Positions 17,756-26,527 of a stretch of 64,000 nucleotides of DNA are shown one piece after another (within the stretch, counting starts at the first letter, position 1; each line of letters begins with the position of its first letter). The notes under the pieces were generated by a model. The model saw only the letters and a list, made by a program, of their open reading frames with translations, had not been told where the DNA came from and made no database searches. Origin of the DNA: Pseudomonas brassicacearum (lineage in GTDB: Bacteria > Pseudomonadota > Gammaproteobacteria > Pseudomonadales > Pseudomonadaceae); assembly GCF_000585995.1 (NCBI RefSeq), contig NZ_CP007410.1, positions 6,069,001 through 6,133,000 of the forward strand, written 5' to 3'. Position numbers and translations under genes: made by a program.

Positions 17756-19741
17756 ATGGGGGAACAGATCCGACCACAACAATTCGAAAAAGACTGCGTA
17801 ATGGTTATGAAAAGAACGGACGCCTTCATCCAGGCAGGGAAAACCGCGGTGTTGCAAAACATCCAGGGCACGTTGCAGTTTCTTCAACGCTTCCCGCCGT
17901 TCAACCAAATGGAAAACACTCACCTGGCCTATCTGGTGGAGCAATGCCTGCTGCGTTTTTACGCAATGGGCGAGAGCATCATCAAACCGGCCGACGGCCC
18001 GGTGGAGCACTTTTACATCGTCAAGCAAGGCCGGGTGGTGGGCGAGCGTCCGCATACGGCCAAGGGCGGCACCGAGACCACCTTCGAAATCACCACCGGC
18101 GAATGTTTCCCCCTTGCCGCGCTGCTAGGCGAGCGAGCGACCCGCACTGAGCACCTGGCCGGCGAGGACACGTTCTGCCTGCAACTGAACAAGCAGGCCT
18201 TCATCAAGCTGTTCGCCCTGTCCAGCCCGTTTCGCGACTTTGCCTTGCGCGGCGTCAGCAGCCTGCTTGACCAGGTCAACCAGCAGGTCCAGCAAAAATC
18301 TGCGCAAACCTTGGGCACCCAGTACTCGCTCAATACCCGGCTGGGTGAGCTGGCGATGCGGCATCCGGTGAGTTGCAGCCCCGACACGCCGCTGCGCGAA
18401 GCCGTGAAACTGATGCATGAGCAACAGGTCGGCAGCATCGTGGTGGTGAATGAGCATAAAGCACCGGTCGGGATTTTTACCTTGCGCGACCTGCGGCAGG
18501 TGGTGGCCGATGGTTCCGGGGACTTTTCCCAGGCGATCGCCGAACACATGACCCAGGCCCCGTTTTTCCTCTCGCCGGACCACAGCGCCTTTGACGCGGC
18601 CATCGCCATGACCGAGCGCCACATCGCCCATGTCTGCCTGGTCAAGGAACAGCGCCTGTGTGGCGTGGTGTCGGAGCGCGACCTGTTTTCCCTGCAACGC
18701 GTCGACCTGGTGCACCTGGCCCGGACCATCAGCAGCGCCCCGAAGGTGGAGAACCTGGTGGCCCTGCGCGGCGAGATTGGCCAACTGGTGGAACGCATGC
18801 TGGCCCACGGTGCGTCGTCGACCCAGATCACCCAGATCATCACCCTGCTCAACGACCACACCGTGTGCCGGGTCATCGAACTGACCCTGGCCGACAAGGG
18901 CGACCCAGGCGTGCCCTTCAGTTGGTTGTGCTTTGGCAGCGAAGGCCGGCGCGAGCAAACCCTGCACACCGATCAGGACAATGGCATTTTGTTCGAAGCC
19001 CGGGACGCCGCCCATGCGGCGCAGATCCGCGGGTTGTTGTTGCCCATCGCCCAACAGATCAACCAGAGCCTGGCCCTGTGCGGCTTCACCTTATGCAAGG
19101 GCAACATCATGGCCGGCAACCCCGAGCTGTGCCTGTCCCGCGCCGAATGGGCCCGGCGCTTTGCGGCATTCATCCGTGAAGCCACACCGGAAAACCTGCT
19201 GGGCTCAAGCATCTATTTCGACTTGCGGGTGGTCTGGGGTGATGAGCAAGGCTGCGAGCAGCTGCGCCAACAGGTGCTTGCCCAAGTGGCCGATAATCGT
19301 TTGTTCCAGCGCATGATGGCCGAGAACGCGCTGCGCCATCGACCGCCGGTGGGACGTTTCAGGGACTTCGTACTGAGCCGCAAGAATGGCGAAAAGGCGA
19401 CCCTCGACCTTAAAGTGCAAGGCCTGACCCCCTTCGTCGACGGCGCCCGTCTGCTGGCGCTGGCCAATGGCATCGAAGCCAACAATACCCTGGAGCGCTT
19501 GCGGCAACTGGTCGTCAAGGAAGTGATCGAACCCTTGGATGGCGCGGCCTATGAAGAGGCCTATCACTTCATCCAGCAGACCCGCATGCAGCAACATCAA
19601 CTGCAAACCCGCGAGAACCTGCCCTACTCCAATCGCGTCGACCCCGACAGCCTCAATCACCTGGACCGACGCATCCTGCGCGAGTCCTTGCGCCAAGCCC
19701 AACGCCTGCAAAGCAGCCTGACGGTGAGGTATCAGCTGTGA
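17756..19741 (+). CDS. cNMP-binding / CBS / DUF294 nucleotidyltransferase-like signalling protein
   Basis: 661 residues if translated from 17756 (AGGGG six bases upstream); starts at 17801 or 17807 are also possible. Domains in order: cyclic-nucleotide-binding fold (about 35-165), two CBS repeats (about 205-325), DUF294 nucleotidyltransferase-like domain with FGSEGRREQTLHTDQDNG (about 391-408, the G-S-x9-D-x-D pattern of nucleotidyltransferases) and a C-terminal DUF294_C helical region. No membrane segment. It is coupled to a DnaQ-like exonuclease whose start overlaps its stop. In other gammaproteobacteria the same pair travels with acetate-permease genes. The biochemical activity of the family is poorly known. 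Confidence 0.9.
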   Translation: MGEQIRPQQFEKDCVMVMKRTDAFIQAGKTAVLQNIQGTLQFLQRFPPFNQMENTHLAYLVEQCLLRFYAMGESIIKPADGPVEHFYIVKQGRVVGERPHTAKGGTETTFEITTGECFPLAALLGERATRTEHLAGEDTFCLQLNKQAFIKLFALSSPFRDFALRGVSSLLDQVNQQVQQKSAQTLGTQYSLNTRLGELAMRHPVSCSPDTPLREAVKLMHEQQVGSIVVVNEHKAPVGIFTLRDLRQVVADGSGDFSQAIAEHMTQAPFFLSPDHSAFDAAIAMTERHIAHVCLVKEQRLCGVVSERDLFSLQRVDLVHLARTISSAPKVENLVALRGEIGQLVERMLAHGASSTQITQIITLLNDHTVCRVIELTLADKGDPGVPFSWLCFGSEGRREQTLHTDQDNGILFEARDAAHAAQIRGLLLPIAQQINQSLALCGFTLCKGNIMAGNPELCLSRAEWARRFAAFIREATPENLLGSSIYFDLRVVWGDEQGCEQLRQQVLAQVADNRLFQRMMAENALRHRPPVGRFRDFVLSRKNGEKATLDLKVQGLTPFVDGARLLALANGIEANNTLERLRQLVVKEVIEPLDGAAYEEAYHFIQQTRMQQHQLQTRENLPYSNRVDPDSLNHLDRRILRESLRQAQRLQSSLTVRYQL

Positions 19742-20445
19742 GTATTTTTTCCTGGCTGCGTCCGGCCCAGCCGACGTTGCCCGACGTACTGCAGCAGCGC
19801 CTGGAACGCCTGCCCGCGCCCTCGCCACTGGATGAGCGCAGCTGGCGAGAACAGCGCTGGGTCATGCTGGATCTGGAAACCACCGGCCTGAACCTGAACA
19901 AGGATCAGGTGCTGTCCATTGGTGCAGTGGTCATAGAAGACGGCGCTATCGATTTCAGCCAGCAATTCGAACGCACCTTGCAATGCGACAAGCAGAAGCT
20001 GGGGCCCAGTGTGCTGATCCACGGCCTGGCCCCCAGTGCCATCGCCGCCGGCAGCAATCCGGCCGAGGCGCTGCTGGCGTTCATGGAATTCGTCGGCGAC
20101 AGCCCGCTGCTGGCCTTTCACGCGCCGTTCGATTCCCACATGCTCGGGCGGGCCCTGAAGGATTACCTGGGTTATCGCTTGCAGCATCTGTTCCTGGATG
20201 TGGCAGACCTGGCACCCATGCTTTGTCCCCAGGCCCATTTACGCAAGGCGGGTCTGGACGAATGGATCGACTGGTTCAAGCTGCAAGTCTTCGACCGCCA
20301 CAACGCCAGCGCCGACGCCCTGGCCACCGCCGAATTGGCGCTGATTCTGTTCAGCCGCGCTCGCCAGCAACAGATCCAGAGCCCGCTGGACCTGCAACAG
20401 CGGTTGGGCCAGTGGAAGCGGCGGCAGCAGGCGCCTTCGCTTTAA
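19738..20445 (+). CDS. DnaQ-like 3'-5' exonuclease
   Basis: 235 residues, GTG start overlapping the stop of the DUF294 gene by 4 bases. DEDD exonuclease motifs: VMLDLETTGLN (ExoI, about 42-52), FHAPFDSHML (ExoII) and HNASADALATAELAL (ExoIII, DEDDh type with the H-x-A-x-x-D pattern). It resembles polymerase III epsilon-type proteins found next to CBS/DUF294 genes rather than the replicative DnaQ itself. The substrate is unknown. Confidence 0.9.
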   Translation: MSIFSWLRPAQPTLPDVLQQRLERLPAPSPLDERSWREQRWVMLDLETTGLNLNKDQVLSIGAVVIEDGAIDFSQQFERTLQCDKQKLGPSVLIHGLAPSAIAAGSNPAEALLAFMEFVGDSPLLAFHAPFDSHMLGRALKDYLGYRLQHLFLDVADLAPMLCPQAHLRKAGLDEWIDWFKLQVFDRHNASADALATAELALILFSRARQQQIQSPLDLQQRLGQWKRRQQAPSL

Positions 20446-20471
20446 CCTGAAGCTTACGAACATAGAGCTTT

Positions 20472-20500
20472 TGTGGGAGCGAGCTTGCTCGCTCCCACAC
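20472..20500. repeat. Single compact REP palindrome, class A
   Basis: TGTGGGAGCGAGC-TT-GCTCGCTCCCACA forms one tight hairpin instead of the usual facing pair. It lies 27 bases after the exonuclease stop and could serve as a terminator. Confidence 0.85.
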
Positions 20501-20577
20501 AGAGCCCGGCCTCAATCTCCTTCCCACACCGCCCGACCAGCGCCAATTGCTTTCACGTCCCCGCCTCTGCCACAATC

Positions 20578-20595
20578 GCGAACAATTCTCGTTAC
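20578..20595. promoter_or_regulatory. Possible Fur box upstream of the ECF sigma gene
   Basis: GCGAACAATTCTCGTTAC lies 21 bases before the sigma start. It resembles Fur boxes of the GCGAATGATTCTCATTT type found before fecI-like genes. Iron repression of this kind of sigma gene is usual; the match is partial. Confidence 0.4.
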
Positions 20596-20616
20596 TTAAA
20601 ACGTCGGTGATGCTCC

Positions 20617-21135
20617 GTGTCGTCAGTTCCTAGCCCCCACAGTGATCTGGTTGGTGCGTTATACCGTGACCATCGCGGTTGGCTATTGGCCTGGCTGCGG
20701 CGCAATGTGGCCTGTCCACAGCGGGCCGAAGACTTGAGCCAGGACACCTTCGTGCGGCTGCTGGGCCGTGACGAGCTGAAGGCGCCCCGCGAGCCGCGGG
20801 CGTTTCTGGTGGCGATTGCCAAGGGCCTGCTGTTCGATTATTTTCGACGGGCAGCCTTGGAGCAGGCTTACCTCACCGAACTGATGCTGATCCCCGAAAA
20901 CGAACAACCGTCGGTGGAAGAACAACAGCTGATTCTCGAAGACCTCAAGGCCATTGATCGTCTGCTTGGCAAACTGTCGAGCAAGGCCCGTGCGGCCTTT
21001 CTCTATAACCGCCTCGACGGCCTCGGCCATGCTGAAATCGCCGCGCGCCTGGGGGTTTCGGTGCCCCGGGTACGGCAGTATCTGGCCCAAGGCATTCGAC
21101 AGTGCTACATCGCACTCTATGGTGAGCCAACATGA
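20617..21135 (+). CDS. FecI-type ECF sigma factor
   Basis: 172 residues, GTG start. The sigma-2 region is DLVGALYRDHRGWLLAWLRR...AEDLSQDTFVRLL and the sigma-4 region is KARAAFLYNRLDGLGHAEIAARLGVSVPRVRQYL. It overlaps the FecR-like gene by 4 bases and precedes the TonB-dependent receptor, the standard cell-surface signalling unit. Receptor occupancy would release the sigma to transcribe the receptor gene. The order and receptor type suggest the FiuI-like group, but I do not assign the symbol. Confidence 0.93.
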   Translation: MSSVPSPHSDLVGALYRDHRGWLLAWLRRNVACPQRAEDLSQDTFVRLLGRDELKAPREPRAFLVAIAKGLLFDYFRRAALEQAYLTELMLIPENEQPSVEEQQLILEDLKAIDRLLGKLSSKARAAFLYNRLDGLGHAEIAARLGVSVPRVRQYLAQGIRQCYIALYGEPT

Positions 21136-22106
21136 GCGCGGCCCACGCCAAGCCGGTCTCGGCCAGTGTGTTGGATGCAGCCATCGCCTGGCAGTTGTCC
21201 CTGGATTCAGGCAGTGCCCAAGAGCATGAAGCCTTCGCCCGGTGGCATGCCGCCGACGAGGAACACGCCCGGGCCTGGCGGCAATTGGGCATGCTCGACC
21301 AGCGTTTCAGTGTTGCCAGCGGACCGGCGCGGGCCGCGTTGCTGCAATCGCGAGTCAGCATTCGACGCCGGGTTCGCAAGGTCGGCAGCGGCCTGGCCAG
21401 TCTTGTCGCGGTCATCGGCCTGGCGCTGTTTGCCGGGGAGCGTTACCTGCCGCTGGATTACTGGCTGGCCGACCAGCGCACCGCCACAGGCGAACAACGC
21501 ACCCTGCGCCTGGCCGACGGCACAGTGATTAACCTCAACACCCACAGTGCCCTGGACGTGCGTTTCGATGACAAGCAGCGCCGCATCGTCCTGCAGGAAG
21601 GCGAGATCCTGGTGGAAACCGGCCACAACGACCCGCGCCCGTTTATCGTCGAGACACGCGAAGGGCGCATGCGCGCCCTGGGCACGCGTTTTTTGGTCAA
21701 GCGCGAAGACGAAGGCACACGTCTGAGCGTGTTGAAATCCGCGGTGGCGGCGCAGCCGCAAGCAACCGACGAAGAACGGATTCTGCGCGAAGGCCAGCAG
21801 GTGCTGATGCGCCGCGACGGCCTTGGACCGTTGCTCGCCCTGAGCCCCGGCGCCGATGCCTGGACCCGCGGCATGCTGGTGGTGGATAACGCGCGCCTCG
21901 AAGATCTGGTCCACGAGTTGGGCCGCTATCGTCACGGCTATCTGGGCGTCGAGCCACAAGTGGCCGATTTGCGCATCACCGGCAGCTTCCCGCTGCACGA
22001 CACTGATCTGGCCCTGACGGCGCTGCTGCCGACCTTGCCGGTGCAGGTCGAGCATCACACCAAGTGGTGGGTGGTGGTAGGGCCGAGGACCGAGGCCAAG
22101 CCCTGA
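21132..22106 (+). CDS. FecR-family anti-sigma / sigma regulator
   Basis: 324 residues. The N-terminal cytoplasmic part has the FecR signature (DAAIAWQLSLDSG...HEAFARWHAADEEHARAWRQL). One transmembrane segment lies at about 93-108 (LASLVAVIGLALFAGE), followed by the periplasmic FecR domain (GEQRTLRLADGTVINLNTHSALDV). It transmits the signal from the receptor's STN domain to the sigma factor. Translationally coupled to the sigma gene. Confidence 0.93.
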   Translation: MSAAHAKPVSASVLDAAIAWQLSLDSGSAQEHEAFARWHAADEEHARAWRQLGMLDQRFSVASGPARAALLQSRVSIRRRVRKVGSGLASLVAVIGLALFAGERYLPLDYWLADQRTATGEQRTLRLADGTVINLNTHSALDVRFDDKQRRIVLQEGEILVETGHNDPRPFIVETREGRMRALGTRFLVKREDEGTRLSVLKSAVAAQPQATDEERILREGQQVLMRRDGLGPLLALSPGADAWTRGMLVVDNARLEDLVHELGRYRHGYLGVEPQVADLRITGSFPLHDTDLALTALLPTLPVQVEHHTKWWVVVGPRTEAKP

Positions 22107-22127
22107 GAGATGTTATATCAGGCAGGC

Positions 22128-22222
22128 CGCCTTCGCGGGCAAGCCCGCTCCCACAGGGGAATAGCGGCGCACACAATATTGCGGGCGGCTCGGTCAGTGT
22201 GGGAGCGGGCTTGCTCGCGAAG
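22128..22222. repeat. REP doublet, class A, tail-to-tail
   Basis: TTCGCGGGCAAGCCCGCTCC and, 40 bases later, TGTGGGAGCGGGCTTGCTCG, between fecR-like and receptor genes. The receptor therefore probably has its own promoter in 22223-22357, an A/T-rich stretch. Confidence 0.85.
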
Positions 22223-22357
22223 ACGCTACCCCACACAACACAAAACCCAAGCCAGCCTTAAAACTGAATCTAAATTATTTTCATCCCGCCCTATCACTTT
22301 TCGATTTTCATCCGGCACTCAGGCAATTGAGAAATATTTCCATTCAGGAGCCGCCGT

Positions 22358-24796
22358 ATGTCCCGCCCGCTAGAGACCCTGTTGCGCCCCAGCCTGCTGG
22401 CCGTCGCCATTGCCTTTGCCGTTCCGCTCGCCAGCGGCCCGCTACTGGCGGCCGAACAGGCTTCCAGCGTGCGCGCCTACAACCTGCCCGCCGCGCCGTT
22501 GGCCAGCACCCTGAACCAGATCGCCAGCCAGGCCGGTCTCGCCCTGAGCCTGAATCCGTCCCTGGCCTCGGGCAAAACCTCGGCACCGGTCCAGGGCCAG
22601 TTCGATGCCACGGGCGCATTGCGCGAGGCCCTGCGCGGCACCGGCCTGCAATTGGAACAAAGCAGCGCCGGCACCTACAGCCTGGTGGCGGTGCCCGAGG
22701 GCGCCATGGCGTTACCGGAAACCAGCGTGATCGGCGCCGGGGTCAGCGAAACCGCGTGGGGCCCGACCGAGGGCTACGCCGCCACCCGCACCGCTGCCGG
22801 TACCAAGACCGATACGCCGATAGTCGAACTGCCACGCTCGGTTTCAGTGGTCACGCGCCAGCAGATGGAAGACCGCTCCGTCCTCAACCTCAATGACGCC
22901 CTGCGCTACACCGCCGGCGTGCAGAGCAGCGGCTACGGCTCGGACTCGCGCAACGACTGGCTGCTGGTGCGCGGCTTCATACCGACCCAGTTCCTCGACG
23001 GCCTGCCGCTGCCCAAGGGCAACTACATCACGCCGAAAATCGAGCCCTGGAACCTGGAGCGCATCGCCGTGCTGCGCGGCCCGGCGTCTTCGGTCTACGG
23101 CCAGACACCACCCGGCGGCATGCTGGACATGGTCAGCCGTCGCCCCCAGGCCGAAAGCAGCCATGAAGTCGAGTTGCAGGCCGGCAGCTACGAGCACAAG
23201 CAGATCAACTTCGACAGCACCGGCAAGGTCGATGACGAAGGCCAGTTCCTCTATCGGCTCAGCGGCACCGTGCGCGACAGCAACTCCCAGGTCGACCACA
23301 TCCCGGACAAGCGCTACAACATCGCCCCGAGCCTGACCTGGAACATCAACGACGATACCCGCCTGACCTTCCTGTCCCAGTACACCCGCGACGACACCGG
23401 CATCACCGGGCAATTTCTGCCGTTGCAAGGCACCAAATTGTCTTCGCCGGCGGGCAAGATTTCCCATCACAAGAACCTGGGCGACCCGGATTGGGAATTC
23501 TATGATCGTACCTACTACGCCCTCGGCTATGCGTTCGAACACCGTCTGAACGACACTTGGCAGTTCCGCCAGAACCTGCGCTACACCAAGAGCGACCTGG
23601 AAACCCAGGGCATCTCCGCTGGCGGGCAATTCTGGCCGGCAGGGCCTGAAGAAGCAGTCAGCGCCGATGGCACCGTCAAGCGCAGTGCCAGTGTCGTTGA
23701 CGAAGACATCAGCCAGTTCGCCGTGGACAACAATTTCCAGGCAGACTTCCAGACCGGCGCCCTCACCCACACCCTGCTGCTGGGCCTGGATCACCAGCGC
23801 TCCAACAGCAATTCGCGTTGGTTGTGGGGCTCGACCGGCGTGCCGACCAGCAACATCCACAACCCGATCTATGGACAGGACTTCTCCAACGTCCAGTACT
23901 TCACCATGTACGACTACAACCAAAAGACCAACCAGACCGGCCTGTATGTCCAGGACCAGATCGCCCTGGACAATTGGCGCCTGACCCTCGGTGGTCGTGA
24001 AGACTGGATTCACACCGGCACCGAATTCCATAACCAGAACAACGTCACCAACACCCAGCGCGACAAAAAATTCAGCGGTAACGCGGCCCTGAGCTACGTC
24101 TTCGACAACGGCGTGACGCCTTACATTTCCTTTGCCCAGTCGTTCCAGGCGGCGGCGGGTTCAACCGTCAACAGCACCGACGCGTTCAAGCCAACCGAAG
24201 GCGAACAGTACGAGGCCGGCATCAAATACCAACCGCCGGGAACCAAGACCCTGCTGACGGCTGCTGTGTTCGACCTGACGCAGCAGAACAACTCCGTCAC
24301 CGAAAACAACATCACTCGCCAGGTGGGCGAAGTTCGGGTGCGCGGCCTGGAACTGGAAGCCTCGGGCGACGTGACCGACAACCTGAAGCTGATCGGTTCC
24401 TACACCTACAACGACAGTGAAATCACCAAGGGCACCGCCGCTGAAAAAGGCAAGCGCATGGCCCAGGTACCGCGTAACCAGGCCACTGCCTGGGCTGACT
24501 ACACCTGGCACAACGGCCCGCTGGATGGCTTCGGGGTCGGTGCCGGCGTGCGTTATGTCGGCGACACCTATGGCAACACCACCAACACCGATTGGGGCCA
24601 TGTCGGCTCCTACACCGTGTACGACGCATCGGCCCACTACGATCTCGGGCGTTTGAACAAGACCCTCAAAGGCGTCACGGTGGCGGTGGATGCGAAGAAC
24701 ATCTTCAACAAAGACTACCTGTCCACCTGCGATGGTTTCTATTGCTACTACGGCGATCAACGCAACGTCGTCGCCAGCGTGAATTACAAATGGTAA
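22358..24796 (+). CDS. TonB-dependent siderophore receptor with STN signalling domain
   Basis: 812 residues, outer membrane. Signal peptide 1-31 (ending PLLAAEQ), STN domain about 35-113 (AYNLPAAPLASTLNQIASQAGL), TonB-box-like LPETSVIGAG (about 124-133), plug from about 145 (ELPRSVSVVTRQQM, LRGPASSVYGQTPPGGMLDM) and then a beta-barrel ending in the aromatic residue Trp (VNYKW). It looks like the FhuA/FiuA hydroxamate (ferrichrome or ferrioxamine) branch, which fits the fecI-fecR-receptor-PepSY order. The ligand is inferred. Confidence 0.93.
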   Translation: MSRPLETLLRPSLLAVAIAFAVPLASGPLLAAEQASSVRAYNLPAAPLASTLNQIASQAGLALSLNPSLASGKTSAPVQGQFDATGALREALRGTGLQLEQSSAGTYSLVAVPEGAMALPETSVIGAGVSETAWGPTEGYAATRTAAGTKTDTPIVELPRSVSVVTRQQMEDRSVLNLNDALRYTAGVQSSGYGSDSRNDWLLVRGFIPTQFLDGLPLPKGNYITPKIEPWNLERIAVLRGPASSVYGQTPPGGMLDMVSRRPQAESSHEVELQAGSYEHKQINFDSTGKVDDEGQFLYRLSGTVRDSNSQVDHIPDKRYNIAPSLTWNINDDTRLTFLSQYTRDDTGITGQFLPLQGTKLSSPAGKISHHKNLGDPDWEFYDRTYYALGYAFEHRLNDTWQFRQNLRYTKSDLETQGISAGGQFWPAGPEEAVSADGTVKRSASVVDEDISQFAVDNNFQADFQTGALTHTLLLGLDHQRSNSNSRWLWGSTGVPTSNIHNPIYGQDFSNVQYFTMYDYNQKTNQTGLYVQDQIALDNWRLTLGGREDWIHTGTEFHNQNNVTNTQRDKKFSGNAALSYVFDNGVTPYISFAQSFQAAAGSTVNSTDAFKPTEGEQYEAGIKYQPPGTKTLLTAAVFDLTQQNNSVTENNITRQVGEVRVRGLELEASGDVTDNLKLIGSYTYNDSEITKGTAAEKGKRMAQVPRNQATAWADYTWHNGPLDGFGVGAGVRYVGDTYGNTTNTDWGHVGSYTVYDASAHYDLGRLNKTLKGVTVAVDAKNIFNKDYLSTCDGFYCYYGDQRNVVASVNYKW

Positions 24797-24863
24797 ACGG
24801 TTAGCATTTGCAAAACCTTTTTGAGGGCACCTGTACCTGAGACCCGTCAGTCAAATGAAACCC

Positions 24864-24955
24864 CTGTGGGAGCGAGCTTGCTCGCGAAGACGGCGTAACA
24901 GTCAACATTGATGTTGTCTGGCACACCGCTTTCGCGAGCAAGCTCGCTCCCACAG
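24864..24955. repeat. REP doublet (REPIN), class A
   Basis: TGTGGGAGCGAGCTTGCTCG and its inverted copy between the receptor and PepSY genes. Confidence 0.9.
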
Positions 24956-25015
24956 GTTTCGCGGCTTGACTGATGGAGCTCAGGCATCAGGGTCCTCTTG
25001 CATTTCGGATCGCTC

Positions 25016-26146
25016 ATGAAAAGCAAAACCATCCGCCGCTGGTCCTTCGTCCACACCTGGACCAGCCTGATCTGCACGGTGTTCCTGCTGATGCTGGCGA
25101 TCACCGGGCTGCCGTTGATTTTCCATCATGAAATCGAGCAACTGCTGGGCGACGCGCCCGAATTCCGGGAGATGCCCGCCGACACGCCACACCTGGATCT
25201 CCAGCAATTAGTGGAAAAGGCCAAGGCCCATCGTCCAGGCGAAGTGGTCCAGTATTTCGGCTGGGACGAAGACGAGCCCAACGGCATCTTCACCATCATG
25301 GCGCCGACACCGGACACCGAGCCCAATTCCTCCCATACCTTCATGCTTGATGCGCGTACCGGCGATGCCCTGGAAATGCCCTCGGCCAATGGCGGCTTCA
25401 TGATGGTCATGCTGCGCCTGCACGTGGACATGTTCGCCGGGTTGCCGGGCAAGTTGCTGCTCGCCTTCATGGGCTTGTTGTTTGTGGTTGCCATTGTTTC
25501 CGGCGTGGTCCTGTACCTGCCGTTCATGCGGCGCTTGAAGTTCGGCACGGTGCGCCAGGACAAATCCACACGCCTGCGCTGGCTCGACCTGCACAACCTG
25601 ATCGGCGTGGTGACGCTGGTCTGGGCACTGACCGTGGGCGTTACGGGCGTGATTGCCGCGTGCGCCGACCTGATCATCGCCGCCTGGCGCAACGACAGCC
25701 TCAGCGCCATGGTCGAACCCTATCGCAACACCCCGCCGCTGACGCAATTGGCACCGGCCACCCGTTTGCTCGACATCGCCAAGGACGTCGCGCCGGGCAT
25801 GGAGCCGAGTTTCATCGCCTTCCCCGGCACGCTGTTTTCCAGCCAACACCACTACGGCGTGTTCATGAAAGGCAGCACCCACCTGACCTCCCATTTGCTG
25901 ACGCCGGTATTGATCGATGCCAGCACCCTGGAAGTCACCGCCGTGGCCGAGCGGCCGTGGTACATGGACGTCATGAGCCTGTCCCTGCCGTTGCACTTCG
26001 GCGACTACGGTGGCCGGCCAATGCAGATCTTCTGGGCGACCCTCGACGTGCTGACCATCATCGTCCTTGGCAGCGGCGTCTACCTGTGGCTGGTGCGGCG
26101 CAAAGCGGCCAAGCGCGCAACCGTTGGCACGGAGGTCGCCTTGTGA
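25016..26146 (+). CDS. PepSY-domain inner-membrane protein (iron-regulated type)
   Basis: 376 residues from MKSKTIRRWSFVHTWTSL; six upstream codons are open but start poorly. Four membrane segments: about 17-36, 145-172, 196-220 and 340-362. The RRWSFVHTWTSL and LRLHVDMFAGLPGK regions with histidines are typical of PepSY_TM proteins, found beside siderophore receptors and thought to reduce or release iron in the periplasm. It is followed without a gap by a 59-residue membrane protein. Confidence 0.9.
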   Translation: MKSKTIRRWSFVHTWTSLICTVFLLMLAITGLPLIFHHEIEQLLGDAPEFREMPADTPHLDLQQLVEKAKAHRPGEVVQYFGWDEDEPNGIFTIMAPTPDTEPNSSHTFMLDARTGDALEMPSANGGFMMVMLRLHVDMFAGLPGKLLLAFMGLLFVVAIVSGVVLYLPFMRRLKFGTVRQDKSTRLRWLDLHNLIGVVTLVWALTVGVTGVIAACADLIIAAWRNDSLSAMVEPYRNTPPLTQLAPATRLLDIAKDVAPGMEPSFIAFPGTLFSSQHHYGVFMKGSTHLTSHLLTPVLIDASTLEVTAVAERPWYMDVMSLSLPLHFGDYGGRPMQIFWATLDVLTIIVLGSGVYLWLVRRKAAKRATVGTEVAL

Positions 26147-26322
26147 AGCCTCGGCAGTCGAGTTTCTGGAAGGTGTTTGGTATTCCCCTGGTGATCGGTG
26201 CGCTGTGCGCGGCAGGGTTGTTCAGCGCATTGCTGGGTGACGGTCTGTGGGACGCCGTCAGTTGGCTGGGGTTGGGTATACCCTCCGTGTTGGCGGTGTG
26301 GGGATTGATCCCACGCCGCTGA
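26143..26322 (+). CDS. 59-aa membrane protein coupled to the PepSY gene
   Basis: GTG start at 26143 overlaps the PepSY stop by 4 bases. The sequence begins MKPRQSSFWKVF and has two hydrophobic helices (about 10-30 and 37-55) with a short polar turn, ending PRR. Similar small two-helix proteins follow PepSY genes in Pseudomonas iron clusters. It may be an accessory subunit; no function is known to me. Confidence 0.75.
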   Translation: MKPRQSSFWKVFGIPLVIGALCAAGLFSALLGDGLWDAVSWLGLGIPSVLAVWGLIPRR

Positions 26323-26428
26323 TTCATCCAGGCGTGCACTTGCCAGAGTGGGCGCCCCCTCTCTCTTCGTCCTACGACAACCGCGAGCGCGCTGGTTGTT
26401 TCAGACCGCCCAGCCTTTGACATATTTG

Positions 26429-26478
26429 TTGACAAATTAATTCTTGACCCTCTATAAGTGCGCACGTTGTACGACAAC
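26429..26478 (+). promoter_or_regulatory. Sigma70 promoter and GntR/FadR-type operator of the MFS gene
   Basis: TTGACA (26429-26434), 18 bases, TATAAG (26453-26458), then the perfect inverted repeat GTTGT-ACG-ACAAC (26466-26478) near the expected start of transcription. Its core TTGTACGACAA fits the FadR-subfamily GntR consensus TNGT-N3-ACNA. The regulator is not in the window. Confidence 0.6.
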
Positions 26479-26527
26479 CTACAACAAGCATGCGACGCCA
26501 AATCCAAAAATAATTGATGGTGAAGTA

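Noticed and set aside
22260..22357. PvdS-type (iron-starvation box) promoter before the siderophore receptor
   Set aside because: A TAAAT word is present, but the required CGT at 16 bases is missing.
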